In this document: positions 31,779-43,719 of the stretch, piece by piece
Position numbering within the stretch: the stretch's first letter is position 1
Layout: each line of letters starts with the position of its first letter
From: Janthinobacterium sp. CG3
Lineage (GTDB): Bacteria > Pseudomonadota > Gammaproteobacteria > Burkholderiales > Burkholderiaceae_D
Length of the DNA: 64,000 nt
NCBI RefSeq assembly: GCF_000344615.1
Contig: NZ_KB467824.1
Span: 5,034,523 to 5,098,522 of the forward strand
Direction of reading: 5' to 3'
Notes under the pieces: model-generated
What the model saw: the letters and a program-made list of their open reading frames with translations, nothing else
What the model was told of the DNA's origin: nothing
Database searches by the model: none
Position numbers and translations under genes: made by a program

Positions 31779-33032
31779 CTAGAGCACGCCCTTGTCGCGC
31801 AGCGCGGCGATGCGTTCGGCGCTGTGGCCGAGCATTTCGCGCAGCACCTCGTCGGTGTGCTGGCCCAGCAGCGGCGGCGCCAGCTCGGTGCAGGGCGGCG
31901 TGGCCGACAGGCGCATCGGGCTGCGCACCAGCTTGACGGTGCCGGCGCTGGGGTGCGGCATCTCGAAGGCCAGACCGCGCGCCCGCACCTGCGGGTTGTC
32001 GAACACGTCGGCGATGTCGTTGATCGGGCCGCACGGCACGCCGACCGCTTCCAGCTGGTCTATCCACTCGGCCCGGGTGCGCGTCTTGACCATCTCCGCC
32101 AGCAGCGGCACCAGCGCGTCGCGGTGCTCGACCCGGCCCGGATTGCTGGCGAAGCGGACGTCGGCCGCCAAGTCCGCGCGCCCGCCGACCTCGACGAACT
32201 TCTGGTACTGGCCGTCGTTGCCGGCGGCGACGATGATGTGGCCGTCGGCGCAGGCGAAAGTTTGGTAGGGCACGATGTTCGGGTGGGCGTTGCCCCAGCG
32301 CTTGGGGGCCTTGCCGCTGTTCAGGTAATTGCTGCCCATATTCGCCAGCATCGCCACCTGCACGTCGAGCAGCGCCATGTCGATATACTGGCCCTCGCCA
32401 GTGCGGTCGCGGTGGCTCAGCGCGGCCAGCACCGCGATGGTCGCGTACATGCCGGTCATCAAATCGGTCAGCGCGACGCCGGCCTTTTGCGGGCCGCCGC
32501 CGGGCAGGTCGTCGCGTTCGCCGGTGACCGACATCAGCCCGCCCATGCCTTGGATCAGGAAGTCGTAGCCGGGGCGGTGCGCGTACGGCCCGTCCTGGCC
32601 GAAACCGGTGACCGAGCAATACACCAGGTCCGGCTTGATCCCTTTCAGCGTTTCATAGTCGAGGCCGTAGCGTTTCAGATGGCCGACCTTGAAGTTCTCC
32701 AACACCACGTCGGAGTGGCGCGCCAGTTCGCGCACCAGCGCCTGGCCGTCGGCGCTGGCGATGTCCACCGTCACCGAGCGCTTGCCGCGGTTCGCCGCCA
32801 GGTAATACGCCGCCTCGCTGGTGTCGCGGCCGTCGGCGTCCTTGGCATAGGGCGGGCCCCAGGCGCGCGTGTCGTCGCCGGCGCCGGGCCGCTCGATCTT
32901 GATGACGTCGGCGCCCAAGTCCGCCAGGTTTTGCGAGCACCAGGGTCCGGCCAGCACGCGGCTCAGGTCGAGCACGCGCAAATGGCCCAGCGCTTTTGGC
33001 GCGGTCGAGGTTTTTTCAGTCGAATCCGACAT
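31779..33032 (-). CDS. CaiB/BaiF-family (class III) CoA-transferase
   Basis: A 417-residue class III CoA-transferase, moving CoA between carboxylic acids through an Asp-linked intermediate. LRVLDLSRVLAGPWCSQNLADLGADVIKIERPGAGDDTR is the characteristic N-terminus. The catalytic Asp is expected in AGVALTDLMTGMYA. RPGYDFLIQGMGGLMSVTGE and GQYIDMALLDVQVAMLAN are further family blocks. The ATG at 33032 has AAAGGACAAG upstream. Possible substrates are formyl, oxalyl or fatty acyl derivatives; nothing near chooses among them. It is divergent from ugpQ by 85 bases. Confidence 0.88.
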   Translation of the reverse strand: MSDSTEKTSTAPKALGHLRVLDLSRVLAGPWCSQNLADLGADVIKIERPGAGDDTRAWGPPYAKDADGRDTSEAAYYLAANRGKRSVTVDIASADGQALVRELARHSDVVLENFKVGHLKRYGLDYETLKGIKPDLVYCSVTGFGQDGPYAHRPGYDFLIQGMGGLMSVTGERDDLPGGGPQKAGVALTDLMTGMYATIAVLAALSHRDRTGEGQYIDMALLDVQVAMLANMGSNYLNSGKAPKRWGNAHPNIVPYQTFACADGHIIVAAGNDGQYQKFVEVGGRADLAADVRFASNPGRVEHRDALVPLLAEMVKTRTRAEWIDQLEAVGVPCGPINDIADVFDNPQVRARGLAFEMPHPSAGTVKLVRSPMRLSATPPCTELAPPLLGQHTDEVLREMLGHSAERIAALRDKGVL

Positions 33033-33117
33033 CTTGTCCTTTAACAATGGTAACGTTGGAAACAAAGTCTAGAACACATCGCCAGGCTTGTCGATGAAAT
33101 CACCGAGCGGATCGTCC

Positions 33118-33870
33118 ATGTGGCCCTACCCTAAAATTGTTGCGCACCGAGGCGGCGGCACGCTGGCGCCGGAAAATACCTTCGCCGCGCTGCGCTGCGC
33201 CCTGGCCTACGGCTTCCACGCCGTCGAGTTCGACGTCATGCTGTCGCGCGACGGCGTCGGCGTGGTGTTGCACGACGACGTGCTGGGGCGCACCGTGGCC
33301 GGCGCCGGCAGCGTCGCCGACCTCGGCGCGGCCGAGCTGGCGGCGCTGGACGCCGGCAGCTGGTTTAGCCCCCTGTTCGCCGACGAAAAGGTGCCGAACT
33401 TCGGCCTGTTCGTCGACTACTGCAAGGCGCAGCGCATCTGGATGAACATTGAAATCAAGCCGGTGCCGGGCTTCGAGCGCGAGACGGGCAGGGTGGTGGC
33501 GGGCGTTACCCGGGCCTGCTTCGGCGCCGAGATCGCCGCCGGCGACCCGGCCCAGCTGCCGCTGCTGTCCTCGTTCAGCGCCGAGGCGCTGGCGGCGGCG
33601 CGCGAGGCCGCGCCCTACCTGCCGCGCGCGCTGCTGATCGATTGCCTGCCGCACGACTGGCTGGCCCGGGCGCGCGCGCTCGACGTTGTTGCCGTGCACA
33701 CCAACCAGCGCCACCTGACGGCGGCGCTGGCGCGGGCCGTCAAGGACGCCGGCCTGGGCCTGTTCTGCTACACAGTCAACGAGCCCGGGCGCGCGCGCGA
33801 ATTGCTCGGCTGGGGCGTGGACGGCTTCTGCACCGACCGCATCGACCTGATCGGCCCGGACTTCGCATAA
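33118..33870 (+). CDS. ugpQ: glycerophosphodiester phosphodiesterase (cytoplasmic)
   Basis: Hydrolyses glycerophosphodiesters to glycerol-3-phosphate plus alcohol. The 250 residues begin [13 protein letters not shown], matching the cytoplasmic UgpQ type rather than periplasmic GlpQ, with no signal peptide. [12 protein letters not shown] (the catalytic His/Arg and Glu), [18 protein letters not shown] (the metal-binding Glu/Asp and second His) and NIEIKP are all intact. Start choices are 33118 or 33094 (four to eight residues more); 33118 is kept because the first residues then align with the family. A TATAAT for alaS follows. Confidence 0.9.
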   Translation: MWPYPKIVAHRGGGTLAPENTFAALRCALAYGFHAVEFDVMLSRDGVGVVLHDDVLGRTVAGAGSVADLGAAELAALDAGSWFSPLFADEKVPNFGLFVDYCKAQRIWMNIEIKPVPGFERETGRVVAGVTRACFGAEIAAGDPAQLPLLSSFSAEALAAAREAAPYLPRALLIDCLPHDWLARARALDVVAVHTNQRHLTAALARAVKDAGLGLFCYTVNEPGRARELLGWGVDGFCTDRIDLIGPDFA

Positions 33871-33913
33871 ACGGCATGGCCGGCCGCGGCGCCACGGCGC
33901 CCGCCGCCGCCGC

Positions 33914-33931
33914 CGCCCGGTATTTCCGGGC
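33914..33931. terminator. hairpin after ugpQ
   Basis: GCCCGG-TATT-TCCGGGC forms a 6-7 bp stem with a T-rich loop, 44 bases after the ugpQ stop and 13 bases before the alaS -10. A weak T-run (TTATC) follows. Confidence 0.4.
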
Positions 33932-33943
33932 GGGGTTATCACG

Positions 33944-33949
33944 TATAAT
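33944..33949 (+). promoter_or_regulatory. alaS -10 element (TATAAT)
   Basis: A perfect -10 hexamer 38 bases before the alaS ATG. The -35 region is not consensus. Confidence 0.5.
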
Positions 33950-33986
33950 ATTTTCTTTCAAGCTGCCGCCACCCCTGCCAAAAAAC

Positions 33987-36596
<2,610 letters not shown>

Positions 36597-36754
36597 GAGT
36601 GAAAACGGCGGCGCGGCCACGGCCGCGTTGTCGTTTTACTACCTCAGTTGTCGTTGTGACCTCACAACATTTGCCGAACTATTTTGGTGCAGCGCGTCAT
36701 TTGCCCGTAATTGGAGTAGTATGTCAAAAATCAGTGCAACGAACCAAGCGGGAT

Positions 36755-37015
36755 ATGATGAGCGACACACTACTTGATAACGAGATCATGGAATTCCAAA
36801 AAGAACTCGACGCGCGGGGCTTGAATTGCCCGTTGCCGATTCTGAAGGCCAAGAAGGCCCTGGCCGAGCTGCAAAGCGGCGAAGTACTGCGCATTATGGC
36901 CACCGACCCCGGTTCGGTGCGCGACTTCCAGGCGTTCGCCAAGCAGACCGGCAACGCGCTGCTGTCCCACGTGCAGACCGGGCGCGAGTTTGTATTTTTG
37001 ATGCAACGCAAATAG
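36755..37015 (+). CDS. tusA: TusA-family sulfurtransferase (SirA-like)
   Basis: An 86-residue persulfide carrier. The family motif NCPLPILKAKKAL, with active-site Cys25, is intact. LNARG-type folding is seen as ELDARGLNCPLPILKA. In E. coli TusA relays sulfur for 2-thiouridine in tRNA. Two adjacent ATGs (36755, 36758) and a third at 36788 are possible; the last gives a form closer to the minimal fold. No tusBCD or sulfur oxidation genes are adjacent, so the pathway is not fixed. It follows alaS by 158 bases. Confidence 0.83.
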   Translation: MMSDTLLDNEIMEFQKELDARGLNCPLPILKAKKALAELQSGEVLRIMATDPGSVRDFQAFAKQTGNALLSHVQTGREFVFLMQRK

Positions 37016-37179
37016 TCCAGGCCGCGGCGGCCCCGAAACGGCCCGCCGCGACGCGTTTATGCTGCTTTGCAGCGTTCTCATCGCCATTCCGAAGCACGCC
37101 GTCTGTTGGATTAGACGACTTCTTCTAACAAAAAATCGCACGATCGTGCTTTAATTCTGTTTATCGCCGGGTTTCCTCT

Positions 37180-37185
37180 TATAAT
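37180..37185 (+). promoter_or_regulatory. etfB -10 element (TATAAT)
   Basis: A perfect TATAAT 53 bases before the etfB ATG, after a T/C-rich stretch. No clear -35 at 16-18 bases. Confidence 0.5.
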
Positions 37186-37238
37186 CTAGCCCATATTTAC
37201 TTAGTCCGTCATTTTTATCATTTCCCAAAGGCACAGCT

Positions 37239-37988
37239 ATGAAAGTCTTGGTACCCGTCAAACGCGTGGTCGACTACAACGTCAAAGTCCGCGTCAAAAG
37301 TGACGGCACTGGCGTCGATACCGCCAACGTCAAAATGTCGATGAACCCGTTCGATGAGATCGCGCTGGAAGAAGCGATGCGCCTCAAAGAAGCCGGCAAG
37401 GTCACCGAAGTGATCGCCGTCTCGTGCGGCGTGACGCAGTGCCAGGAAACCCTGCGCACCGCGATGGCCATCGGCGCCGACCGCGGCATCCTGGTGGAAA
37501 CGGCCGCCGAACTGGAGCCGCTGGCCGTCGCCAAGCTGGTCAAGGCGCTGGCCGACAAGGAACAGCCGCAACTGATCATCCTGGGCAAACAGGCGATCGA
37601 CGACGACAGCAACCAGACCGGCCAGATGCTGGCGGCCCTGCTGGGCTGGCCGCAAGCGACGTTCGCCTCGAAAGTGCTGCTCGACGACGGCAAAGTGACG
37701 GTCACCCGCGAAGTCGACGGCGGCCTGGAAACGCTGACTTTGACTCTGCCGGCCATCATTACCACCGACCTGCGCCTGAACGAGCCGCGCTACGTGACGC
37801 TGCCGAACATCATGAAGGCGAAGAAGAAGCCGCTCGACACCGTCAAGCCGGAGGAACTGGGCGTCGACTGCACGCCGCGTCTGAAAACCCTGAAAGTCGT
37901 CGAGCCGGCCAAGCGCTCGGCCGGCATCAAGGTGCCGGACGTCGCGACGCTGGTCGCCAAGCTGCGCAACGAAGCCAAAGTCATCTAG
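37239..37988 (+). CDS. etfB: electron transfer flavoprotein, beta subunit
   Basis: Small subunit of the heterodimeric ETF that collects electrons from acyl-CoA dehydrogenases for ETF-ubiquinone oxidoreductase. 249 residues, opening [20 protein letters not shown]. The ETF beta signature is in the region [22 protein letters not shown], which contains the recognition loop for dehydrogenases. The AMP-binding residues lie in the conserved [24 protein letters not shown]. It is followed by etfA after an unusual 233-base gap, where most genomes have a short spacer. Confidence 0.94.
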   Translation: MKVLVPVKRVVDYNVKVRVKSDGTGVDTANVKMSMNPFDEIALEEAMRLKEAGKVTEVIAVSCGVTQCQETLRTAMAIGADRGILVETAAELEPLAVAKLVKALADKEQPQLIILGKQAIDDDSNQTGQMLAALLGWPQATFASKVLLDDGKVTVTREVDGGLETLTLTLPAIITTDLRLNEPRYVTLPNIMKAKKKPLDTVKPEELGVDCTPRLKTLKVVEPAKRSAGIKVPDVATLVAKLRNEAKVI

Positions 37989-37999
37989 GGAACATGCGC

Positions 38000-38135
38000 G
38001 AAATAACTTCCCGATTTGTTGCGCGTCTGGCGGGCGCGCTGCGGCGTTGGCCGACCCTAGCAATGCTCGCATTGCGTCGGGTCGTCCGCCTTGCATCGCA
38101 TCCCGCCAGACGCGTCCAAATAGGGAATTTATTTC
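38000..38135. repeat. large imperfect inverted-repeat element between etfB and etfA
   Basis: Two arms of about 35 bases (38000-38034 and 38102-38135) are inverted copies. CGCGTCTGGCGGG (38022-38034) is perfectly complementary to CCCGCCAGACGCG (38102-38114), and the match extends through GAAATAACTTCCC against GGGAATTTATTTC with few mismatches. The loop holds a second stem in which CAATGC and GCATTG pair and GACCC pairs with GGGTC. The whole could fold into one long cruciform or hairpin. MITE-like origin or an mRNA processing structure are both possible. Confidence 0.65.
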
Positions 38136-38221
38136 TTACACGTTCCTGCGGCCCCGCCGTCCCCACAACATGAATCGGGCAGCGCGCGCAACGCCGCGCC
38201 GCCGACATACTAGGAATTATC

Positions 38222-39154
38222 ATGGTCGCATTAGTTATTGCTGAACACGACAACGCTTCGTTAAAAGGAAGCACCCTCCACACCGTGACCGCCGCGCTGC
38301 AATGCGGCGGCGACGTCCACGTTCTGGTGGCCGGCAGCAATGCCGGCGCCGCCGCCGCGGCCGCCGCGCAAATCGCCGGCGTGACCAAGGTGCTGCTTGC
38401 CGACGCGCCCGCGTTTGCCGACGGCCTGGCCGAGAACGTCGCCGAGCAGGTGCTCGCCGTTGCCGCCGCCTACAGCCACATCCTGGCCCCGGCCACCGCC
38501 TACGGCAAGAACATCCTGCCGCGCGTGGCCGCCAAGCTGGACGTGGCGCAGATTTCGGAAATCACCAAGGTCGATTCGCCCGACACCTTCGAGCGCCCGA
38601 TCTACGCCGGTAACGCGATCGCCACCGTGCAGTCGGGCGACAAGGTCAAAGTCATCACCGTGCGCAGTACCGGCTTCGACGCCGCCGCCGCCACCGGCGG
38701 TGCGGCCGCCACCGACACCGTGGCCGCCGTCGCGGACTCGGGCAAGTCGGTCTTCGTCGGGCGCGAAGTGGCCAAGTCGGACCGTCCCGAGTTGACCGCC
38801 GCCAAGATCATCGTTTCGGGCGGGCGCGGTATCGGTTCGGCCGACAACTTCAAGGTCTTGGAGCCGCTGGCCGACAAGCTGGGCGCGGCCATGGGCGCCT
38901 CGCGCGCCGCCGTCGACGCCGGCTTCGTGCCGAACGACTGGCAGGTGGGCCAGACCGGCAAGATCGTCGCGCCGACGCTGTACATCGCCGTCGGTATTTC
39001 CGGCGCGATCCAGCATCTGGCCGGCATGAAGGATTCGAAAACCATCGTCGCGATCAATAAGGATCCGGAAGCGCCGATTTTCGCCGTGGCCGACTACGGC
39101 ATCGTCGGCGACCTGTTCGATATCGTTCCCGAACTGGTCAAAGAACTGGGCTGA
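38222..39154 (+). CDS. etfA: electron transfer flavoprotein, alpha subunit
   Basis: FAD-binding subunit of ETF; 310 residues. The C-terminal FAD site [28 protein letters not shown] (residues about 242-269) and the preceding [11 protein letters not shown] are intact, as is the closing [19 protein letters not shown]. It accepts electrons from the partner acyl-CoA dehydrogenase that follows at 39252. The ATG lacks a strong Shine-Dalgarno but is preceded by AGGAATTATC. It should be transcribed with etfB across the inverted-repeat element. Confidence 0.94.
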   Translation: MVALVIAEHDNASLKGSTLHTVTAALQCGGDVHVLVAGSNAGAAAAAAAQIAGVTKVLLADAPAFADGLAENVAEQVLAVAAAYSHILAPATAYGKNILPRVAAKLDVAQISEITKVDSPDTFERPIYAGNAIATVQSGDKVKVITVRSTGFDAAAATGGAAATDTVAAVADSGKSVFVGREVAKSDRPELTAAKIIVSGGRGIGSADNFKVLEPLADKLGAAMGASRAAVDAGFVPNDWQVGQTGKIVAPTLYIAVGISGAIQHLAGMKDSKTIVAINKDPEAPIFAVADYGIVGDLFDIVPELVKELG

Positions 39155-39187
39155 TCCGGCTGATAAGAGCTTGAGTTAATACTTACC

Positions 39188-39240
39188 AAGCCACGCTGGT
39201 CCGACGCACGAAGTGCGGGGCCACCGTGGCTTGTTTTCTT
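39188..39240 (+). terminator. terminator-like hairpin between etfA and acyl-CoA dehydrogenase
   Basis: AAGCCACGCTGG (39188-39199) pairs with CCACCGTGGCTT (39221-39232) with one mismatch, and GTTTTCTT follows. A small inner hairpin (GCAC-GAA-GTGC) sits in the loop. It ends directly at the GGAG ribosome site of the next gene, so it may attenuate rather than fully end transcription. Confidence 0.6.
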
Positions 39241-39251
39241 GGAGAGATGAG

Positions 39252-41042
39252 ATGAGTTACACAGCGCCGTTGAAAGATATGTTGTTCGTCATGAACGAAC
39301 TGGCCGGCTTGGCCGACGTGCACACGCTGCCTGGCTGCGAAGACGCGACCCCGGACACCGCCGAGGCGGTGCTGGAAGAGAACGCGAAATTCTGCGGCGC
39401 CGTGGTGGCCCCGCTGAACGGCCCCAGCGACAAGGAGCCGAGCTTCTGGCACGACGGCAACGTCACCACCTCGAAGGGCTTCAAGGACGCCTTCAAGGCG
39501 TTCGCCGAGGCCGGCTGGCAGGGCGTGCAACATCCAACCGAATTCGGCGGCCAGGGCTTGCCGAAGTTGCTGGCGACGCCGTGCATTGAAATGTTGAACT
39601 CGGCCAGCGTCTCGTTCGCGCTGGTCGCGCTGCTGTCGGACGGCGCCATCGAGGCGCTGCTGACGGCCGGCAGCGACGCGCAGAAGGCCACCTACCTGGA
39701 ACCGCTGGTGTCGGGCAAATGGACCGGCACCATGAACCTGACCGAGCCGCAGGCCGGCTCCGACCTGGCCGCCGTGCGCAGCCGCGCCGTGCCGCAGGGC
39801 GACGGCACCTACAAGGTGTTCGGCACCAAAATCTTCATCACCTACGGCGAACACGACATGGCCGAGAACATCGTCCACCTGGTGCTGGCGCGCACGCCGG
39901 ACGCCCCGGCCGGCGTCAAGGGCATCTCGCTGTTCATCGTGCCGAAATTCCTGGTCAACGCCGACGGTACGCTGGGCGCGCGCAACGACGCCCATTGCGT
40001 CTCGATCGAGCACAAGCTGGGCATCAAGGCCAGCCCGACCGCGGTGCTGCAATTCGGCGACCACGGCGGCGCCATCGGCACCCTGGTCGGCGAGGAAAAT
40101 CGCGGCCTGGAATACATGTTCATCATGATGAACGCGGCCCGCTTCGGCGTCGGCCTGCAGGGCATCGGCTTGGCCGAGCGCTCGTACCAGCAGGCGGTGG
40201 CGTTCGCCAAGGACCGCGTCCAGTCGCGCGACCTGGCCGGTTCGGCCGGCCCGGTTTCCATCATCCACCACCCGGACGTGCGGCGCATGCTGATGTCGAT
40301 GCGCGCGCAGATCGAGGCGGCGCGGGCGCTGGCCTACGTCGGCGCCGGCGTCAGCGACGTGGCCCACCACCATCCGGACGCGGCGGTGCGCGCCGACAGC
40401 CTGGCCGTGTATGAATACCTGGTGCCGGTCATCAAGGGCTGGTCGACCGAAATGTCGCAAGACGTCACCCGCGACGGCGTGCAAGTGCACGGCGGTATGG
40501 GCTTCATCGAGGAAACCGGCGCCGCGCAGCACTACCGCGACGCCAAGATCCTGACGATCTACGAAGGCACCACGGCGATCCAGGCCAACGACCTGGTCGG
40601 TCGCAAGACCGTGCGCGACGGCGGCGCCGTGGCGAAAAGCATCATCGCCCAGGTCCGCGCGACCGAGGCGCAACTGGCCGGCCTGGCCGGCGCCGACTTC
40701 CGGGCGATGCACCGCCAGTTGAGCGAAGGCAGCGCGGCGCTCGACGCCGTGGTCGACTACGTCGCCGCCAACATGAAAACCGACATCAAAGCCGTCTTCG
40801 CGGGCAGCGTGCCGTACCTGAAACTGGCCGGCATCGTGCTGGGCGGTTGGCAGATGGCGCGCGCCGCCATCATCGCCCAGCAGAAGCTGGACGCGGGCGG
40901 CGGCGACGCCTCGTTCTACCGCGCCAAGATCGGCACCGCGCGCTTCTTCGCCGACCACATCCTGTCGCAGGCGTCGGGCCTGCGCACGGCGATCATCGAC
41001 GGCAGCGCCGGCGTGCTGGCCTTGACCGAAGACCAGTTCTAA
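39252..41042 (+). CDS. acyl-CoA dehydrogenase (long form, with C-terminal domain)
   Basis: A 596-residue FAD-dependent acyl-CoA dehydrogenase for beta-oxidation, delivering electrons to the ETF encoded just upstream. The N-terminal extension (SYTAPLKDMLFVMNELAGL...) and a C-terminal extra domain after residue about 470 place it in the long 'DmdC/FadE-like' group common in betaproteobacteria. FAD/substrate blocks visible: MNLTEPQAGSDLAAVRSRA, FITYGEHDMAENIVHLVLAR, VHGGMGFIEETGAAQHYRDAKILTIYEGTTAIQANDLVGRK. GGAGAG precedes the ATG. Chain-length specificity is not determinable. Confidence 0.92.
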   Translation: MSYTAPLKDMLFVMNELAGLADVHTLPGCEDATPDTAEAVLEENAKFCGAVVAPLNGPSDKEPSFWHDGNVTTSKGFKDAFKAFAEAGWQGVQHPTEFGGQGLPKLLATPCIEMLNSASVSFALVALLSDGAIEALLTAGSDAQKATYLEPLVSGKWTGTMNLTEPQAGSDLAAVRSRAVPQGDGTYKVFGTKIFITYGEHDMAENIVHLVLARTPDAPAGVKGISLFIVPKFLVNADGTLGARNDAHCVSIEHKLGIKASPTAVLQFGDHGGAIGTLVGEENRGLEYMFIMMNAARFGVGLQGIGLAERSYQQAVAFAKDRVQSRDLAGSAGPVSIIHHPDVRRMLMSMRAQIEAARALAYVGAGVSDVAHHHPDAAVRADSLAVYEYLVPVIKGWSTEMSQDVTRDGVQVHGGMGFIEETGAAQHYRDAKILTIYEGTTAIQANDLVGRKTVRDGGAVAKSIIAQVRATEAQLAGLAGADFRAMHRQLSEGSAALDAVVDYVAANMKTDIKAVFAGSVPYLKLAGIVLGGWQMARAAIIAQQKLDAGGGDASFYRAKIGTARFFADHILSQASGLRTAIIDGSAGVLALTEDQF

Positions 41043-41086
41043 GCTTCGCGGCGCCCGGATACCGTTAAGCAAGCCCGGCTTTGCAG

Positions 41087-41116
41087 GTCGGGTTGGCCCA
41101 AAGGGCGTAACCCGAC
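41087..41116. repeat. REP-like palindrome (copy 2)
   Basis: GTCGGGTT-GGCCCAAAGGGCGT-AACCCGAC. On the minus strand it reads GTCGGGTTACGCCC, the same core as at 31710-31740. It lies 45 bases after the acyl-CoA dehydrogenase stop. Confidence 0.7.
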
Positions 41117-41162
41117 AATGTTGGCACGGAGCAGCGCGTCTCGCTTCGGCCAACATTGTCGG
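41112..41162. repeat. CCGACAATGTTGGC inverted repeat
   Basis: CCGACAATGTTGGC (41112-41125) and GCCAACATTGTCGG (41149-41162) are perfect 14-base inverted copies around a 23-base loop. The left arm overlaps the end of the REP-like palindrome by five bases, so two alternative stems compete. Confidence 0.7.
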
Positions 41163-41342
41163 ATGACGCGTCCCGCTAATCCGATCGACGACACACTTAC
41201 GCCAGCGCAAACAAGCGTCCCCGGCGCGATCCTCGCGCATCAGCCCCTTGCCCTCGTCGCGCGCGCGTGGCGATGCCATGGGCGGCGAGGGTGGGGGTGG
41301 GTGTTATCGCGTCTTCAAGTCGAGGAAAACAGCTAGTCGCGC

Positions 41343-41759
41343 TCAGCCGTAGGCGCCGCCGGTGTAGAGCAGGTCGAACAGGCGGGCGATGGCGAAGATC
41401 AGCGAGCCGGCGCCGACCATCAGCGTGGCCACCAGCAGCAGCGCCAGCGGCCAGTTCGACGCCGACCGCTTGCCGGAGCCGGCGTTGCGGGCCGCGTCCC
41501 ACTTCTCGTCCGGGGTCAGGCCCAGCACCAGCGATTCGAGGAAGGCGACCAGTGTCGAGACGATCAGCGGCAGGGCCTGGTAGAACCAGTCGGCGGCCGG
41601 CGCCAGCGTATAGACCAGCAGGCTGGCCGGCAGCGCCGCCAGGTGCAGCCACAGCCAGCGGTCGCGCGCGCCGCGCAGGTACAGGCGGTGCGCGCCGAGC
41701 GCGCCCAGCAGGAAGGCCAGCAGGCTGGCGAAGGTCTTGTTTTTGTGCGAAACGGCCAT
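41343..41759 (-). CDS. TM2-domain membrane protein
   Basis: A 138-residue membrane protein. The N-terminus MAVSHKNKTFASLLAFLLGALGAHRLYLRGARDRWLWLHLAALPASLLVY fits the TM2 domain (two TM helices with the LGxxGxHRFYLG pattern; here GALGAHRLYLR). Two further hydrophobic segments follow (FYQALPLIVSTLVAFLESLVLGL and PLALLLVATLMVGAGSLIFAIARLF). The start is the ATG at 41759; a longer open frame to 41792 adds an unlikely extension. The function of bacterial TM2 proteins is unknown. Confidence 0.8.
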   Translation of the reverse strand: MAVSHKNKTFASLLAFLLGALGAHRLYLRGARDRWLWLHLAALPASLLVYTLAPAADWFYQALPLIVSTLVAFLESLVLGLTPDEKWDAARNAGSGKRSASNWPLALLLVATLMVGAGSLIFAIARLFDLLYTGGAYG

Positions 41760-41921
41760 GGTGTGCGGAGCGGGAAGGGGGAAAGACCGCAAGTATCGGT
41801 CAAAACCCGCCGCCGCCGCCAGCCTTATTCGCTATCAAGGCCCCGATCGCTATTGCGCGCCCGGCCCTGCATGGTTCATAATGTTCGATTAGCTCAAATT
41901 ACACGCCCGTCATCATAACGC

Positions 41922-41951
41922 TTGCTGCCTGGCGGTAAAGCGCGCTATAAT
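41922..41951 (+). promoter_or_regulatory. promoter of the rpsP operon
   Basis: TTGCTG (41922-41927), an 18-base spacer and TATAAT (41946-41951), 42 bases before the rpsP ATG. A typical sigma-70 promoter for a ribosomal operon. Confidence 0.65.
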
Positions 41952-41992
41952 TTGCGGCTTTTTCCGCCTCAGCACACTTATTTGGAATTATT

Positions 41993-42250
41993 ATGGTCGT
42001 TATTCGTTTAGCTCGTGGAGGCGCCAAGAAGCGCCCGTTCTTCAACATCGTCGCTACGGATTCGCGCAATCGCCGCGATGGTCGCTTCATTGAGCGCATC
42101 GGTTTTTACAACCCGATGGCGTCGGGTGGCGAAGTGCCATTCCGTATCACTGAAGATCGCCTGTCGTACTGGCAAGGCGTTGGCGCGCAATTGTCGCCAA
42201 CCGTCGCTCGCCTGATCGCGGCCGGCAACAAAGTAGCAGTAGCAGCTTAA
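41993..42250 (+). CDS. rpsP: 30S ribosomal protein S16
   Basis: 85-residue S16, a 30S assembly protein. The opening [41 protein letters not shown] is diagnostic. It is the first gene of the conserved rpsP-rimM-trmD-rplS operon. The start is unambiguous; GGAATTATT precedes it. It lies 14 bases before rimM. Confidence 0.97.
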   Translation: MVVIRLARGGAKKRPFFNIVATDSRNRRDGRFIERIGFYNPMASGGEVPFRITEDRLSYWQGVGAQLSPTVARLIAAGNKVAVAA

Positions 42251-42264
42251 GTTAGATCACTGGT

Positions 42265-42825
42265 TTGACGGTTAATACTGCATCCGGGGTGGAAGCCCCC
42301 GACGATCTGGTACAGGTAGGTTATGTTTCAGGTGCCTACGGCGTCGCTGGCTGGGTCAGGGTCACCCCTTTCTCGGTCGACGCGGATGCCTTGTTGAGTG
42401 TCAAAACCTGGTGGTTCGATAAGCCGAACTTGCATGGCGTTGACGTCAAGCAGGTGAAACTTCACGGCGGCGACGTCGTGGCCCAGTTGCTGGGTGTGGT
42501 AGGGCGGGATGCCGCAGAAGCGCTGAAAGGCGCCGCTGTCCAGGTTCCGCGCAGCCATTTCCCGACGCTGTCGGCTGACGAATTTTATTGGTCCGATCTG
42601 ATCGGACTGACAGTACAGAATTTGCAAGGCGAGTGTCTCGGCCAGGTCGCCGACATGATGAGCAACGGTCCGCAATCGATATTGCGCGTCGCCCCTGTCG
42701 TCGACCCCGCCGCCGACGCCGCCGACAAGGCGCCCGAGCGCCTGATCCCGTTTGTCAGCCAGTTTGTCATTCAAGTTGACAAGGCCGGCAAGACCATCAC
42801 GGTCGACTGGGGTCTGGATTATTAA
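42265..42825 (+). CDS. rimM: 16S rRNA processing protein RimM
   Basis: A 186-residue assembly factor that binds S19 and helps mature the 30S head. The N-terminal RimM beta-barrel ([23 protein letters not shown]) and the PRC-barrel-like C-terminus ([37 protein letters not shown] and the terminal ITVDWGLDY) are both seen. The start codon appears to be TTG at 42265: no ATG or GTG in frame precedes the conserved region, and TTAAGTTAGATCAC upstream has no strong ribosome site. Coupled translation from rpsP, 14 bases before, is plausible. Confidence 0.93.
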   Translation: MTVNTASGVEAPDDLVQVGYVSGAYGVAGWVRVTPFSVDADALLSVKTWWFDKPNLHGVDVKQVKLHGGDVVAQLLGVVGRDAAEALKGAAVQVPRSHFPTLSADEFYWSDLIGLTVQNLQGECLGQVADMMSNGPQSILRVAPVVDPAADAADKAPERLIPFVSQFVIQVDKAGKTITVDWGLDY

Positions 42826-42851
42826 GCGGCGGCATGGGAAGGGGGCTTGCG

Positions 42852-43598
42852 ATGCAATTTGATGTCGTCACCCTGTTTCCGGAAATGTTTGCCGCCTTGA
42901 CGCAGTCGGGGGTGACCCGGCGCGCGTTCGAGCAGCAGAAATGCGGCCTGTCGCTGTGGAATCCGCGTGATTTCACCACCGACAACCATCGTACCGTCGA
43001 CGACCGCCCCTACGGCGGCGGCCCCGGCATGGTAATGCTGGCCAAGCCGCTGGAGGCGACCCTGGGCGCCGCCAAGCAGCGCCAAGTCGCGCTCGGCCTG
43101 GCCGCGCCGCGGGTGGTGTTCATGTCGCCGCAAGGCCGCGCCCTGACGCACGAGCGCGTGATGGAATTGAAAACCGAAGCCGGTCTGGTGATCCTGTGCG
43201 GCCGCTACGAAGCGGTCGACCAGCGCCTGATCGAGCGCTGCGTCGACGAGGAAATCAGCCTCGGCGACTTTGTCCTGTCCGGCGGCGAGCTGCCGGCGAT
43301 GGCGCTGATGGACGCGGTGATACGGCAGTTGCCGGGCGTGCTGAACACGGACGCCTCGGCGGTCGAGGACAGCTTCGTCAACGGCTTGCTCGATTCGCCG
43401 CACTACACGCGTCCGGAAAGTTACGAAGGCGTGGCCGTGCCGCCGGTGCTGATGGGCGGCAACCACGCCGAGATCGTCAAATGGCGCCGCCAGCGCATGC
43501 TGGAGGCGACCGCGCGCAAGCGCCCCGACTTGCTGGCCAAGTCGCGCGCCGCCGGTTTGCTAACGCGCGCCGACGAACAGTTTTTATCAAGCCTGTAA
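42852..43598 (+). CDS. trmD: tRNA (guanine-N1)-methyltransferase
   Basis: Makes m1G37 in tRNA to prevent frameshifting; a dimeric SPOUT-class (deep-knot) methyltransferase of 248 residues. [26 protein letters not shown] is the usual N-terminus. The knot motif residues are in [14 protein letters not shown] and [36 protein letters not shown] precedes the ATG at 42852; an in-frame start at 42834 has less support. It is the third gene of the rpsP operon. Confidence 0.96.
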   Translation: MQFDVVTLFPEMFAALTQSGVTRRAFEQQKCGLSLWNPRDFTTDNHRTVDDRPYGGGPGMVMLAKPLEATLGAAKQRQVALGLAAPRVVFMSPQGRALTHERVMELKTEAGLVILCGRYEAVDQRLIERCVDEEISLGDFVLSGGELPAMALMDAVIRQLPGVLNTDASAVEDSFVNGLLDSPHYTRPESYEGVAVPPVLMGGNHAEIVKWRRQRMLEATARKRPDLLAKSRAAGLLTRADEQFLSSL

Positions 43599-43719
43599 TG
43601 CGTTTCGCAGGTGGTAGCAAGCAGTACCGCGCGGGCGTCTTGCCCGCATGTTTAACCCCATCCTCTACCGGGCAGATGCAAATCTTCGCGCCGGCAAGAT
43701 GGTTTCTGGAGTAAGAAAA

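Larger units (their letters stand above)
41043..41342. other. intergenic region with REP-like hairpins
   Basis: 300 bases between convergent genes. The part 41083-41165 carries two overlapping inverted repeats (see the separate entries). The rest, 41166-41342, is G/C-rich with no gene. Confidence 0.5.
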
